Shown: piece after piece, positions 7,648 to 16,843 of the stretch
Layout of the letters: every line of letters starts with the position of its first letter
Position numbering within the stretch: the stretch's first letter is position 1
Source of the DNA: JBBRWV01 sp038248985
Lineage (GTDB): Bacteria > Planctomycetota > Phycisphaerae > WQYP01
Direction of reading: 5' to 3'
Assembly (NCBI GenBank): GCA_038248985.1
Contig: JBBRWV010000060.1
Location: 1 to 21,379, forward strand
Length of the DNA stretch: 21,379 nucleotides
Translations under genes and position numbers: made by a program
Notes under the pieces: model-generated
Told to the model about the DNA's origin: nothing
The model's database searches: none
The model's input: the letters and a program-made list of their open reading frames with translations, nothing else

Positions 7648-8122
7648 GCGTCACCCTTCAAAACCAAAAAACTGGCCAAAATCTTGAATTCTTACCCAAA
7701 TTACCTAAAACGTGAATTTTCATCGTTCTGATGACAAAAAACCTCGAATTATCAACCACCAACCACCTGCTTGTTGCCTATTATATCCCATATTCACACT
7801 CCTGAATTGGACTTATCCAATACTTGTGGCATATTACAGGCAGTGAAACAATAATCCCATGCAGCAAGGTTGCATGCATGGCGGGAGAGAGAGAGACCCC
7901 TGACTGGCGCAGTATCCAGCAGGGGGCCTTTATTTTTGCCTCAATTTTCCCGAGTTTTCCCCAAATTTCCCGGACTTTTGCCTCGCTTTCCCTGACTTTC
8001 CGCCTCTTATTCCCTTCTTTTTCTCCCTTTTTGCCCGATTTCACCCCGCATTTCCCAAAAAATACCCGTCGTACCCCCGCAAAGAGTAAACTCCCCTGAT
8101 CATTTGCGGAGGTTCTCTGGGT
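7648..8122. other. Long AT-richer intergenic region between tsaB and addB
   Basis: This 475-bp region holds no convincing gene. It is clearly AT-richer than its neighbours and contains the divergent promoters of tsaB and addB. Visible structures are an inverted repeat ATTGGA-4-TCCAAT (7806-7821), another CATGCA-7-TGCATG (7858-7876), a short GA-repeat (7884-7895), and the phased T-tracts from 7933 to 8053. A GGAGG (8108-8112) is the addB ribosome binding site. I could not choose a convincing -35/-10 pair. Confidence 0.6.
7933..8053. promoter_or_regulatory. Helically phased T-tracts, predicted intrinsically curved DNA
   Basis: T-runs of 3-5 nt are centred near 7935, 7946, 7956, 7967, 7977, 7988, 7998, (8008, weak), 8020, 8030, 8040 and 8052. 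The intervals are mostly 10-11 bp with three of about 12, separated by C-rich segments. A/T-tracts repeated in step with the DNA helix are known to bend DNA in one direction. The array ends 70 bp before the addB start codon, where upstream curved DNA often affects transcription or nucleoid-protein binding. Confidence 0.55.
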
Positions 8123-11100
8123 TTGCGCTTTGTCATCGGCCGCGCGGGGACGGGGAAGACGCATCTTTGCGCCAGCGAGATCGTCGGGCACCTGCGCGCC
8201 ACGCCTGCGCTCCAAAATTTACTTTGGATAGTTCCCGAACAGGCCACGTTCATGACGGAACGGCTCCTCCTGACGCACGGCGCACGGTCTCGCGCGACCG
8301 CCCCCACGGTGTCCGGCGGTTATGGGATTTTTGGGGCGCAGGTTCTCAGCTTTAATCGCCTGGCGCTCCTGCTGGCCCGGGAACTCGGGATCGTGGCGGA
8401 TCGCCCCATGGACGATCTGGCCCGCCGCGTGCTGCTCGAAGAAATTCTCCGTCACCGTCGCGGCGATCTGCAACTTTTCTCGACGGTGGCACAGCGCCCC
8501 GGCTTTGTCGCCAAGCTCGACACGACTCTGCGCGAACTGCGTCAGCATCAACATTCCGGCGATTCGTTACGGACGCTTCTGACCCATCCGCGCATCAGTG
8601 CCGACACCGTCATCTCGCGCAAGCTGCACGATCTGGCGTTGCTTCTGGATGACTACGCCACGGCCTGCACGGCCCAGCACACGTGTGATGCCGAAATGAT
8701 CATGCACACGGCAGCGCTGCGGGCACACGAGTCCGTGATGCTCAATCCCATGACCCCCGCCACGATCTGGATCGACGGTCTTTCGTCGCTCTCGGCTCTG
8801 GAACTGCGCTTCGCGCTGGCGCTGGCGCAACATGCCCGGCAAGTGACCTTCACGCTGCTGGCCGACCCCGACAGCGCGGCCATCACGGATCTTCGAGCGA
8901 GCGACCCGTATGAGAATCTGAGTGTTTTCACGCGCTCCGAGAAACTGCACCGCCGCCTCATTGACGATGCGGCGCGCCACAAGGTGCGCATCGACGCGTC
9001 GGTTTTCCTGCGCACGCAACACCGATTTGAGCAGCCTGAATTGCGCACGCTGGAGCGGCACCTTGCCGGGGCGGCGGTCCGGCCGTCAGCGGGGGAAGCA
9101 TCCGCGCCGCTCGACGCCGCGACTGAAATCCCGGCGGTCACGACTTGGGAATGCAGCGACCCGGAGACGGAAGTTCGCGGGGCCGCCCAATGGATTCAGG
9201 CCCGCGTCACGTCCGCCGGCGAATCCGCGCTGCGTTATCGTGACATCGGCCTCATCGTCCCGCAGATCGACACGTACGAAGATGAGATCCGGCGCATCTT
9301 TGCGCAACATCGCATTCCACACTTCATCGATCAACGCAAGAACATCGCCCATCACCCGGTCGTCGAACTGCTCCGCAGCGCCGTGGCGATCCTCGCCGAA
9401 GCGGGAGGCTGGGAACGCGATGATATTTTTGTCTACCTCAAGACCGGCCTCGCCGGCATCACGGTCGCGGAGACGGCGCTGGTGGAAAATTACGTGCTGC
9501 GGCATGGCATCAATCGCACACCGTGGGACCGCCCGTGGGTCTGGGCGGCACCGAACCAACTCGCCGATGATGCGGAGCTTCGCACCTCCGATGACCAGCG
9601 ACTTCTGGCGGAGGTCAACGCCATCCGACAACGTGTGTGGCGGGGATTGGAGGAGTGTGTTCGCGGGGTCGCGGAGACGCCCGATGACGCGCCGCGCTTT
9701 GTGCAGCTTCTGCGTGATCTGCTCACGCGCCTGGATGTCGAGACCCAGGTCAACGTTTTGGTGGAAGATGCGCACCGCTCCGCATCGCCGGAACTGGCCC
9801 AGGTTCACCTGCAGGCATGGCGCGGAGCAGAGGACATACTGGCGCTACTCGAAAATCTACTTGCGGGAAAAAAACGCACGCGCTCCGAATTCGCACAGCT
9901 ACTCAACACCGCACTTGAAGGGCTCACCCTCGGGCTCATTCCGCCAACGCTCGATCAAGTGGTCATCAGCTCCGTCGCCCGCTCGCGCGTGCCGGAGTTG
10001 CAGGCCGTACTGATCCTCGGCGCGGTGGAAGGCGCATTTCCGCGACTGGTGGCCGAGGATCCGATCCTCAATGATGCGCAGCGTGAACTCCTCAACGAGC
10101 TGGGCGGCGAAAACATTGGTATCGACAGCGACCGCCAGCTTCTCGAGGAGCCATTTTTTGACTATGTCGCGCTCACCCGGGCGCGCCGCCATCTGATCCT
10201 GAGCTATCCACTGGCGGACCGCGCCGCCAAGGCGCTGCGCAAGAGTCAGTATGTTGGGCGCATCCGCGGGCTTTTGGGCGCGCGCGCCGGCCACGAATCT
10301 TTTGATGCGGTTACGTTCTGGAAAGTTCAGAATCTCTCCACGGTGGACGATCTTCTTAGCGGGGTAGCGGCCTGGGTGCGGGATGAAGTTCGGGAACGGC
10401 GAGCTCAAACCTTACTGGAGAGCGCTCCGGCTTCCGATGCAAATCCCATGCGCGGTGCTTACAACTGGGTAGTGGCGGCGCAAGAATCCAATATTGCGCG
10501 GGCACGAGGGATTGTGTGGAACGCGCTTCGTCCGGCCGCCGCACCCAGCCTCAGCCCCGATGCCGTCGCCCGACTGTACCCCCCCGCCGCGCCGCTGCGT
10601 CTCAGCATCAGCCGCCTCGAGAAATTTGCGGCATGTCCGCTGCAATATTTTCTTCATTACACCCTGGGCCTGCGCCCGCGTGAAGAACTCGAACTCGACA
10701 CCCTCAACATGGGCATCTTTTTCCACCGCGTGCTTGAGCGCGTGTTCACGCGCATCCTTGAGCAAAAGATTTTGTGGCCCACCTGCACTGAGGCGCAACT
10801 TCGCGCCGTCATCACTGCGGAAGTGGACGCCACCGGGCTGGAAATTCATGCGGAGCTGGCCGAGCGCACGCCCGGGTACCCTCTCATGCAGGCGCGGGCC
10901 AAGCGGACGCTGGGCGCGATTCTCGAATCCGAGCGCCGCCGCGCGGCAGCAGGCACGATGCGCCCCGTCGGTGTGGAAGTGACTTTCGGGGCGCGTTCGG
11001 CGCACCCGACATCCTCCGCCAAGGCACTGGCTCACCTGCCCGTGCTCACCATCCAGACCCCGGCGAAGCGCACCCTTACGCTCAACGGGAAAATCGACCG

Positions 11101-11776
11101 TGTTGATTCCGACGGCACCAAGGCGGTCATACTCGACTACAAAAGCGCCAGTGAGAAAATTTTGAAGTGGCCATGGATCCACGCGGGCATGATGTTGCAG
11201 CTTCCCGCGTACGCACTGGTCATCGATGAACTTGCGCACCTCGAGCCCGCGGCGGCGCTTTTTGTGCCGCTGGGCATGTCGCGCAAGAGCATCAGCAGCC
11301 TCGCGGAGGTACCCGCGCCGGGCTCGGACGCGTTCTATCAACTTCTGCAACCTTCCGGCGCAATCAATGCGGCCGCCCTTCCGGCGATGGATGCCTCTGC
11401 ACCGACAAGCGGTTACTCGGACTGGTTCAAGTTTGCGTTCAACAAAGACGGCTCCATAAGAGCCAACACTGACGGGCTCGAACCGGCGCAATTCCGGGCG
11501 GTTCTCGACTTCGTCAAAAACAAACTTGCGCAACTCGCCGACTCGTTGGCCGGGGGTACCATTCATCCGCAACCCTATCGCGAAGCGCAACACACAGCGT
11601 GCGACAATTGCGAATTCACGTCGCTTTGCCCTTTCGATTCCTCACGCGATCCGTTCCTCGTTCTCGACAAGAAAATGAACAAATCCAAATTTCTTGAGAC
11701 GCTTGGGCTTCCCGCGGGTCCCGCCAAAAAGAAGAAGAAAGCGGATGGCGCCGGAGCGCGGGAGGAGACATCATGA
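8123..11776 (+). CDS. addB: AddB: helicase/nuclease subunit of the AddAB double-strand break repair enzyme
   Basis: This 1217-aa protein pairs with AddA to unwind and resect DNA ends before RecA loading. It starts with TTG; GGAGG lies 10 nt upstream, and the Walker A loop GRAGTGKT (residues 6-13) follows at once, as expected for AddB. The C-terminal nuclease has G-K-I-D-R-V-D followed by ILDYKS (D1005, K1007), the PD-(D/E)XK core. The iron-sulfur cluster cysteines typical of AddB are all present: C838 in ACPLQYF, and C1160, C1163 and C1169 in a C-x2-C-x5-C pattern near the C-terminus. Length is close to B. subtilis AddB (about 1166). A Lys-rich tail ends the protein, and its stop overlaps addA by 4 nt. 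Base composition is G/C balanced, unlike the C-skewed genes to the left. Confidence 0.95.
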   Translation: MRFVIGRAGTGKTHLCASEIVGHLRATPALQNLLWIVPEQATFMTERLLLTHGARSRATAPTVSGGYGIFGAQVLSFNRLALLLARELGIVADRPMDDLARRVLLEEILRHRRGDLQLFSTVAQRPGFVAKLDTTLRELRQHQHSGDSLRTLLTHPRISADTVISRKLHDLALLLDDYATACTAQHTCDAEMIMHTAALRAHESVMLNPMTPATIWIDGLSSLSALELRFALALAQHARQVTFTLLADPDSAAITDLRASDPYENLSVFTRSEKLHRRLIDDAARHKVRIDASVFLRTQHRFEQPELRTLERHLAGAAVRPSAGEASAPLDAATEIPAVTTWECSDPETEVRGAAQWIQARVTSAGESALRYRDIGLIVPQIDTYEDEIRRIFAQHRIPHFIDQRKNIAHHPVVELLRSAVAILAEAGGWERDDIFVYLKTGLAGITVAETALVENYVLRHGINRTPWDRPWVWAAPNQLADDAELRTSDDQRLLAEVNAIRQRVWRGLEECVRGVAETPDDAPRFVQLLRDLLTRLDVETQVNVLVEDAHRSASPELAQVHLQAWRGAEDILALLENLLAGKKRTRSEFAQLLNTALEGLTLGLIPPTLDQVVISSVARSRVPELQAVLILGAVEGAFPRLVAEDPILNDAQRELLNELGGENIGIDSDRQLLEEPFFDYVALTRARRHLILSYPLADRAAKALRKSQYVGRIRGLLGARAGHESFDAVTFWKVQNLSTVDDLLSGVAAWVRDEVRERRAQTLLESAPASDANPMRGAYNWVVAAQESNIARARGIVWNALRPAAAPSLSPDAVARLYPPAAPLRLSISRLEKFAACPLQYFLHYTLGLRPREELELDTLNMGIFFHRVLERVFTRILEQKILWPTCTEAQLRAVITAEVDATGLEIHAELAERTPGYPLMQARAKRTLGAILESERRRAAAGTMRPVGVEVTFGARSAHPTSSAKALAHLPVLTIQTPAKRTLTLNGKIDRVDSDGTKAVILDYKSASEKILKWPWIHAGMMLQLPAYALVIDELAHLEPAAALFVPLGMSRKSISSLAEVPAPGSDAFYQLLQPSGAINAAALPAMDASAPTSGYSDWFKFAFNKDGSIRANTDGLEPAQFRAVLDFVKNKLAQLADSLAGGTIHPQPYREAQHTACDNCEFTSLCPFDSSRDPFLVLDKKMNKSKFLETLGLPAGPAKKKKKADGAGAREETS

Positions 11777-14700
11777 CCACTCCCCGTTGGACCGCTGCCC
11801 AACAGGCCGCGATTGATCATCTGGGGGGCGATCTTCTGATCTCGGCGGCTGCGGGCTCGGGCAAGACGGCGACGCTGGCCGAGCGTTGTGCCCGCCTCGT
11901 CGCGGGCGGCCACTGCGGCGTTGATGCGCTTCTCGTGCTCACGTTCACTGATGCCGCGGCCAATGAGATGCGTTCGCGCATCGCCTTGGCGCTCGCCTCC
12001 ACGGAGTCCTCGGCGAATGCTCCGCTCTTCGGTGCCGCGCAAAAGCGCTTCGTGCAACAGGCAGCGCTCGTCCAGCGCGCCGCCATCAGCACCCTGCATA
12101 GTTTCTGTGCGCGCATCCTCCGCCAGTATTTTCACGACCTCAACATCGACCCGGCGTTCGAGCTAATCGCCCCGGAAGAGGCCGGCATGCTCCGGCAGGA
12201 AATTCTTTCGGAAGTCATTGCCCGATGGCACATCGGCGCGCAGACAAAAGAGCCATTCGCCACACACTTCGCCGATTTCTTTGAAGCCTATGCTCAAAGC
12301 CGCGACAGCGCGCTCTCGGACCTCATCGAACGGCTGTACGCCATGCTTGCAAGCACTGCCGACCCCGCGCGATGGAAGCGCGACGCCCGTTGTCGATTTG
12401 ACGCTGCCGGCATCGAACTCACCCTGGATTCCATTGCGCGTACCACGCTCGCGGGACGGCTCCAGGAGCTTTTCGATCAGGGCACACGGGCGCACGACGT
12501 ACTGACCGACCGGGCGATCACCGGGCCGCTGCTCACCAATGTGCAGACTCTCTTGAGCATCACCGATAGCGCGGTCCGCGTTCTGCAGGCGGAGGGTTTT
12601 GCGGCCTGGGGCAAACTTCCCGGGATGTTGCCTGACGAGTGGGAAACGATTCGCACGCCCAAAGAGGGGCCTGATGATTTTGGTGCTTTGAAGAAGACCT
12701 GCTGGGAATCCTGCCGCGATGTTTACCGCAAAATCCTAGAGGGTTTTTTCATTGCTGACGCCGCCACCATGCTGGCGGATCTGCACAACATGGTTCCGCA
12801 CATTGATACACTTCTGGCACTCGTGGAAGATTTTGATCGGACCTTCACCGCCGCCAAGCGCGACCAGAACCGGCTGGACTTCAATGATCTTGAACGCCTG
12901 GCGCTCAGCCTGCTGACTTCCGAGAGTTCTCTAGCGCGCGTCGAGCTGCGGGAGCGCTTCGATTACATCCTTGTCGATGAATTTCAGGACATCAATCCGC
13001 TGCAGGCGGCGCTCCTCGACGCCGTGCGCAGCGACACCAAGCACGCGGGCACCGGCAATCTGTTCGTCGTCGGCGACGTCAAGCAAAGTATCTACGGATT
13101 CCGCCTTGCGGAGCCTCGACTGTTCATCGAACGGGAGCGCCGCGCCCGTACAGTGCCCAATGCGTTTATCGCGCTGGCCAATAATTTTCGCACGCAGCCA
13201 GCGCTCCTTACCATCATGAACGCACTGCTGGAACGCCTGCTCACGCCGACGGTGGCCGAGGTTGACTATCGCCAGGGCCACGCGCTGCAAGGGCCGGAAA
13301 TTAGCAGGCCCCTCCCGTCCGAGCCGGGGCTCCTGACCGGCGAGCCGCTGGAGATTCTCCTGGTTACCACGCGGGACGAATCGGGCGATGCGGAGTCTTC
13401 CGATGCTTCTGCTGATGCCGATTCAGCGGAAGCGCCCGCGCAAAAAGAAAATCTTTCCGCTACCGATGCCGAGGCCCGCCTTGTCGCCCAGCGTATCAAA
13501 GCGATCATGACGGAAAACAGACGCGTCGTTGAACGTGATGGCACGACTCGCGCCCTGCATTACAAAGACATTGCCATCCTCCTTCGTGCCATGGCGGACC
13601 GCGCTCTCCTGTTCGCCCGCGCGCTCGCTGCGGAGGGCATCCCTGTTCACGCGGATCTGTCGACTGGCTATTTTGACGCCCCCGAGGTTCAGCAGGTTCT
13701 CGCCATGCTGGCCGTTTTGGACAACCCGCAGCAAGACATTCCGCTGGCCTCGGCGCTCGTGGGTCCTTTTGGCAGTCTCACCTTCGATGACCTCACGCAG
13801 ATCCGCCTTGCGTACGATCGGCAGAAATTTTCGTTTTTCGCCGCCGCGCACGCTTATGTTGAAAATGCCGCTGCGGCAGATCCCGTGCTGGCCGCCAAGC
13901 TGCGGGCCCTTTTTGAGACCTACGCACGCTGGCGTGTGTGGACCCGCACGCGCCCCCTCCACGAAGCACTCGGCGAAATTTATGCCGAGTCCCGCATCAT
14001 CCCCTATACGTCGGCGCTAGAGGCCGGCATTCAGCGTGTGGCCAATCTCCAGATGCTCCACCAGCGAGCCCTGCAGTTCTCGGGTTTTCGCAAACAAGGC
14101 CTGCACCGTTTCCTGCGTTTCATCGATCGGCTCCGCGAGCGCGAGACCGACTTCGGTGAAGCACCAGTTCTGTCGGAAGCCTCCGATGTCGTCCGCATCC
14201 TCAGCGTTCACAAATCCAAAGGCCTCGAATTCCCGGTCGTCTTTTTCAGCGGCCTCGGCAACCTTCTCAACCTGGGCCGCGACTCCGTTTCGCCGCTCTC
14301 CATCCACCGCGATCTGCACTTGAGCCCGAAAGTCGCGGACGTTGACCGGAATATTTTCTATCACTCCGCAGCGAGCCTTGCGGCGAAGGAGCTGCACCGC
14401 TCTTCTGACCGCGCGGAAGAACTGCGTTTGCTCTACGTCGCCATCACCAGGGCGCGGGATCAACTCATCCTCACCGGCCAGATCGCCTCGGCAGATGCCC
14501 TCGGAAAAATCCGCGACACATGGACCGGCTTCCCCGACGATCTTCCGAAGGATGTTCTGCTCAACGCCCGCCGCTTCATTGACTGGTTGCTTCCGGCGCT
14601 CGCCTCGTCCAACCTCCGCATTCAGTGGCCAGCAGAGTTCGCTTCCGGTTCCCCCATTGCCCAACCGCAAGTCGTCGTGTCGCTGCGCGAAATGAGTTCG

Positions 14701-15531
14701 CTCCTCCAGGCGCTCTCGCCGCCGCCCGCCGCTCTTGAAGAAGCCACCATTCAGAAACTCCTCGCCGGCGAGCCGATCGACGCCGTGGACGACTCTGCGG
14801 TCAGCGATCTTCTGGCACTCCGCCTCACGGCACGTTACGCCTTCGACCCTTACACGCAGCAAGCTGCGGTCGTCACCGTCTCGGAGCTTAAGAAGCATCT
14901 CGACTCGCTCGACCCGGAATCGCCGGTCGACGCACAGATTTCTGCGCCCATCATTCGCGCATCCTCCGCGCCCACGCTCAGCTCGGATCAGGCCCGCGCC
15001 CGCGGCATCGCGACCCACCGCGTCCTGGAGTTGCTCGATTTCCGCGCGCTGGCCGCGGGTGCCTCTGTCGACCAGCAAATTTCCCGCATGATCGTCGACG
15101 GGGCGCTGCTCGACGCCGATGCCCCACTCGTCGACCGCGCCGCGCTCAATTGGTTTCTGTCCACTCCGCTTGCCGCGCGCCTCCTCGAAGCCGCCTGCGG
15201 CAAATCCTCCCTCGAGTTGCAGCGGGAAATCCCCTTCACCTGGATTTCGCCATCGCTTCCCCTCACTTCCACGGATCCCGAGGATTGGCCGACCGTCCGT
15301 GGCATCATTGACGCACTTCTTATCCATCGCGATCAACGTACCGCCGAAATTTTTGACTACAAAACCGACGCCCTCCACGCCTGGCAAACGCGCGTTCCGG
15401 AATACCGCCGGCAAATGCGCTATTATCTCCGCGCGGCCGCCGACATCCTCGGTTTTCCCGTCACGCGGGCCTCGCTTATTTTTCTGACCGCCCGGCGTAT
15501 CGAAACGGTACTACTTTCAGAAATTGAGTAG
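11773..15531 (+). CDS. addA: AddA: UvrD-family helicase and nuclease subunit of AddAB
   Basis: This 1252-aa superfamily 1A helicase fused to a nuclease is the motor of AddAB. Helicase motifs run in order: Q-motif (WTAAQQAAI), Walker A AAAGSGKT (25-32), motif Ia LVLTFTDAAANEMR, Walker B/II VDEFQD (D402-D406), motif III GDVKQSIYGFR, motif V ILSVHKSKGLEFPVVF, and motif VI LLYVAITRARD. The C-terminal PD-(D/E)XK nuclease shows GIID (D1180) followed by IFDYKTD (D1195, K1197). Length matches B. subtilis AddA (1232). The ATG overlaps the addB TGA, so the two subunits are translationally coupled in equal amounts. A Ser/Asp/Glu/Ala-rich insert near residues 537-560 separates the 1A and 2A parts and is probably disordered. 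Confidence 0.96.
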   Translation: MTTPRWTAAQQAAIDHLGGDLLISAAAGSGKTATLAERCARLVAGGHCGVDALLVLTFTDAAANEMRSRIALALASTESSANAPLFGAAQKRFVQQAALVQRAAISTLHSFCARILRQYFHDLNIDPAFELIAPEEAGMLRQEILSEVIARWHIGAQTKEPFATHFADFFEAYAQSRDSALSDLIERLYAMLASTADPARWKRDARCRFDAAGIELTLDSIARTTLAGRLQELFDQGTRAHDVLTDRAITGPLLTNVQTLLSITDSAVRVLQAEGFAAWGKLPGMLPDEWETIRTPKEGPDDFGALKKTCWESCRDVYRKILEGFFIADAATMLADLHNMVPHIDTLLALVEDFDRTFTAAKRDQNRLDFNDLERLALSLLTSESSLARVELRERFDYILVDEFQDINPLQAALLDAVRSDTKHAGTGNLFVVGDVKQSIYGFRLAEPRLFIERERRARTVPNAFIALANNFRTQPALLTIMNALLERLLTPTVAEVDYRQGHALQGPEISRPLPSEPGLLTGEPLEILLVTTRDESGDAESSDASADADSAEAPAQKENLSATDAEARLVAQRIKAIMTENRRVVERDGTTRALHYKDIAILLRAMADRALLFARALAAEGIPVHADLSTGYFDAPEVQQVLAMLAVLDNPQQDIPLASALVGPFGSLTFDDLTQIRLAYDRQKFSFFAAAHAYVENAAAADPVLAAKLRALFETYARWRVWTRTRPLHEALGEIYAESRIIPYTSALEAGIQRVANLQMLHQRALQFSGFRKQGLHRFLRFIDRLRERETDFGEAPVLSEASDVVRILSVHKSKGLEFPVVFFSGLGNLLNLGRDSVSPLSIHRDLHLSPKVADVDRNIFYHSAASLAAKELHRSSDRAEELRLLYVAITRARDQLILTGQIASADALGKIRDTWTGFPDDLPKDVLLNARRFIDWLLPALASSNLRIQWPAEFASGSPIAQPQVVVSLREMSSLLQALSPPPAALEEATIQKLLAGEPIDAVDDSAVSDLLALRLTARYAFDPYTQQAAVVTVSELKKHLDSLDPESPVDAQISAPIIRASSAPTLSSDQARARGIATHRVLELLDFRALAAGASVDQQISRMIVDGALLDADAPLVDRAALNWFLSTPLAARLLEAACGKSSLELQREIPFTWISPSLPLTSTDPEDWPTVRGIIDALLIHRDQRTAEIFDYKTDALHAWQTRVPEYRRQMRYYLRAAADILGFPVTRASLIFLTARRIETVLLSEIE

Positions 15532-15538
15532 CGTGCTT

Positions 15539-15772
15539 ATGACCAATCCCGTACCCGCCAACGCGCCCGCCCGCTTCTGTCCGCGCTGTCTGGATGTCTC
15601 CAATGCGCTTGACACGTGTTCACGTTGCAACCTACCGCTCGAAATTCTCTTCGATCCCCACGGTGCGCTCACCGCCGCATTCCTCCGCGCCCGCAGATTG
15701 TGCTGTTACAACGGTTGTACACACTGTCCTTACAACTCTTCCATCGTGACTTCCTCCTTGCCGCAGCCGTGA
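15539..15772 (+). CDS. Small cysteine-rich protein with CCxNGCxxCPY motif
   Basis: This 77-aa protein starts with ATG 7 bp after addA. An alternative TTG at 15524 would overlap the addA end. It has eight cysteines in two groups. The first is FCPRCL plus TCSRC, a C-x2-C...C-x2-C zinc-ribbon arrangement. The second is LCCYNGCTHCPYN. That second motif matches what I recall of the short DUF5522-type motif (R-G-x-C-C-x-N-G-C-x-H-C-P-Y), whose function is unknown. Metal binding is likely. No signal peptide is seen. The position suggests cotranscription with addAB, but no strong ribosome binding site is visible. Confidence 0.7.
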   Translation: MTNPVPANAPARFCPRCLDVSNALDTCSRCNLPLEILFDPHGALTAAFLRARRLCCYNGCTHCPYNSSIVTSSLPQP

Positions 15773-15783
15773 AGGTTTTTTTT
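15756..15783 (+). terminator. Possible weak Rho-independent terminator after the addBA unit
   Basis: A run of eight T (15776-15783) follows a short CCTT...AAGG stem with a partly paired interior. The stem is weak and overlaps the end of the small Cys-rich gene, so this is a tentative terminator for the addB-addA-small protein unit. Confidence 0.4.
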
Positions 15784-15838
15784 CGGTCCATCACGCCAAG
15801 TGACAAACCTCTTCCCTCATGCCACAATACTCCTCACG

Positions 15839-16735
15839 ATGAAAAATGTTTCCGCAAAAATCTGCAGTTTCCTCTTTTTGCTGTGTGCGTTGGCGCTCGT
15901 GGGTTCGCTTTCTGGTTGTCAAGCGTGGTCGGCATGGCTCGATTTCCTCAAGTTTGAGGCCAAGAAGCCTGTTGCCAAAGCATCTTCTGGCGACGATTTT
16001 CTTCAGGAAAATATTTCCGCCTCCAAGGGCGTGCCCCTGGAAATTATCCGGCCGGCGCAGTCTCCGCGGATCACGGTGCTCAAGATCACGGTCCCGGTGG
16101 GTACGCTTTCGGGCAACGACAAAGCCTGGCAGCAGGTCAGCGAAGACGTTCTTGATACCAAGACGTCCGTCATGCTCGCCCAGAATGGTCTCCGTGCGGG
16201 GAGCGCGCCGCAAAATCGCTGGGCAGGGCTCTCCAAACTTCTCGACGTGCCGGGCGCGCGCACCGAGCAGTTCGCCTGCCAGACCGACGGCCGATCCAGC
16301 CTTAATGTCGTCACCCGGCCCAACGTCGCCGAGCAGCTCGTCGTCAGCATCGATCACGATCTTCGCCAGACGGTCCGCACCCTCGAAAAATGCGACAACG
16401 CATTTCGCCTCTCCATGCGGCTCCTCAAAGGCAAGTCCGAACTATTCATTCAACTGGAGCCCGTCGCCACGCTGGGCACAATCTCCGTCCAGCGTGAAGA
16501 ACACGAAATGGGCGTCACGCGCACCGGCTTCATCATGGAAGAAAGTTTTTCCGATCTGCGCCTCGGCGCGGTCCTCCCCCAGGACCACTTCCTTGTGATC
16601 TCTGCCGCCGACCCTAAAACCAACAAATATTCCGTCGGCTCACTCTGGCTCGCCGAGACCCAGCGCCTTCCCGCCACCGAAACCGTCCTCGTCTTCGTCC
16701 CGTCCATCCCATCGGCGACGCCGCCCAAGAAATAA
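15839..16735 (+). CDS. Lipoprotein of unknown function
   Basis: This 298-aa secreted lipoprotein starts at ATG 15839. An in-frame extension upstream begins at a rarer start and would put residues before the signal peptide, so I reject it. The signal sequence is a KNVSAK basic start, a hydrophobic core and a lipobox LSGC. The mature protein is soluble and mixed alpha/beta, with no repeats and no membrane segment. Segments such as PRITVLKITVPVGTLSGNDKAW, VVSIDHDLRQTVRTLE and LRLGAVLPQDHFLVIS suggest a beta-rich periplasmic domain. I do not recognise the family. It has its own leader after the T-run that follows the addA unit, and the next gene is on the other strand. Confidence 0.8.
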   Translation: MKNVSAKICSFLFLLCALALVGSLSGCQAWSAWLDFLKFEAKKPVAKASSGDDFLQENISASKGVPLEIIRPAQSPRITVLKITVPVGTLSGNDKAWQQVSEDVLDTKTSVMLAQNGLRAGSAPQNRWAGLSKLLDVPGARTEQFACQTDGRSSLNVVTRPNVAEQLVVSIDHDLRQTVRTLEKCDNAFRLSMRLLKGKSELFIQLEPVATLGTISVQREEHEMGVTRTGFIMEESFSDLRLGAVLPQDHFLVISAADPKTNKYSVGSLWLAETQRLPATETVLVFVPSIPSATPPKK

Positions 16736-16814
16736 GCTGTACCGGTTCCCCCCTCCCTTCGCGCGATTTACACATGGCGTGTGTACCGCGCCAATATCAA
16801 CGAACAATAGGCGT

Positions 16815-16838
16815 AAAAAAACCTGCATTGCTGCAGGT
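16815..16838 (-). terminator. Rho-independent terminator of tRNA-Glu
   Basis: Read on the minus strand, a perfect 7-bp stem ACCTGCA/TGCAGGT with a 4-nt GCAA loop is followed at once by seven T. It starts 6 nt past the tRNA 3' end, exactly where a tRNA terminator is expected. Confidence 0.85.
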
Positions 16839-16843
16839 CAGAA

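Noticed and set aside
7648..8122. Possible replication origin (AT-rich, curved, one DnaA-box-like TTATCCAAT, skew change)
   Set aside because: Only one imperfect box is seen, there is no dnaA or dnaN nearby, and the right side is not clearly G-rich on the plus strand, so the skew does not invert.
7781..8215. 144-codon minus-strand open frame across the intergenic region
   Set aside because: It is Lys/Glu-rich only because of the phased T/C-tracts on the other strand, overlaps the addB start, and has no homologous motif or ribosome site that I can see.
10412..11593. Long minus-strand frame inside addB, and a similar one inside addA (14017-15414)
   Set aside because: Both are Arg/Gly-rich antisense frames opposite genes whose helicase and nuclease motifs are intact.
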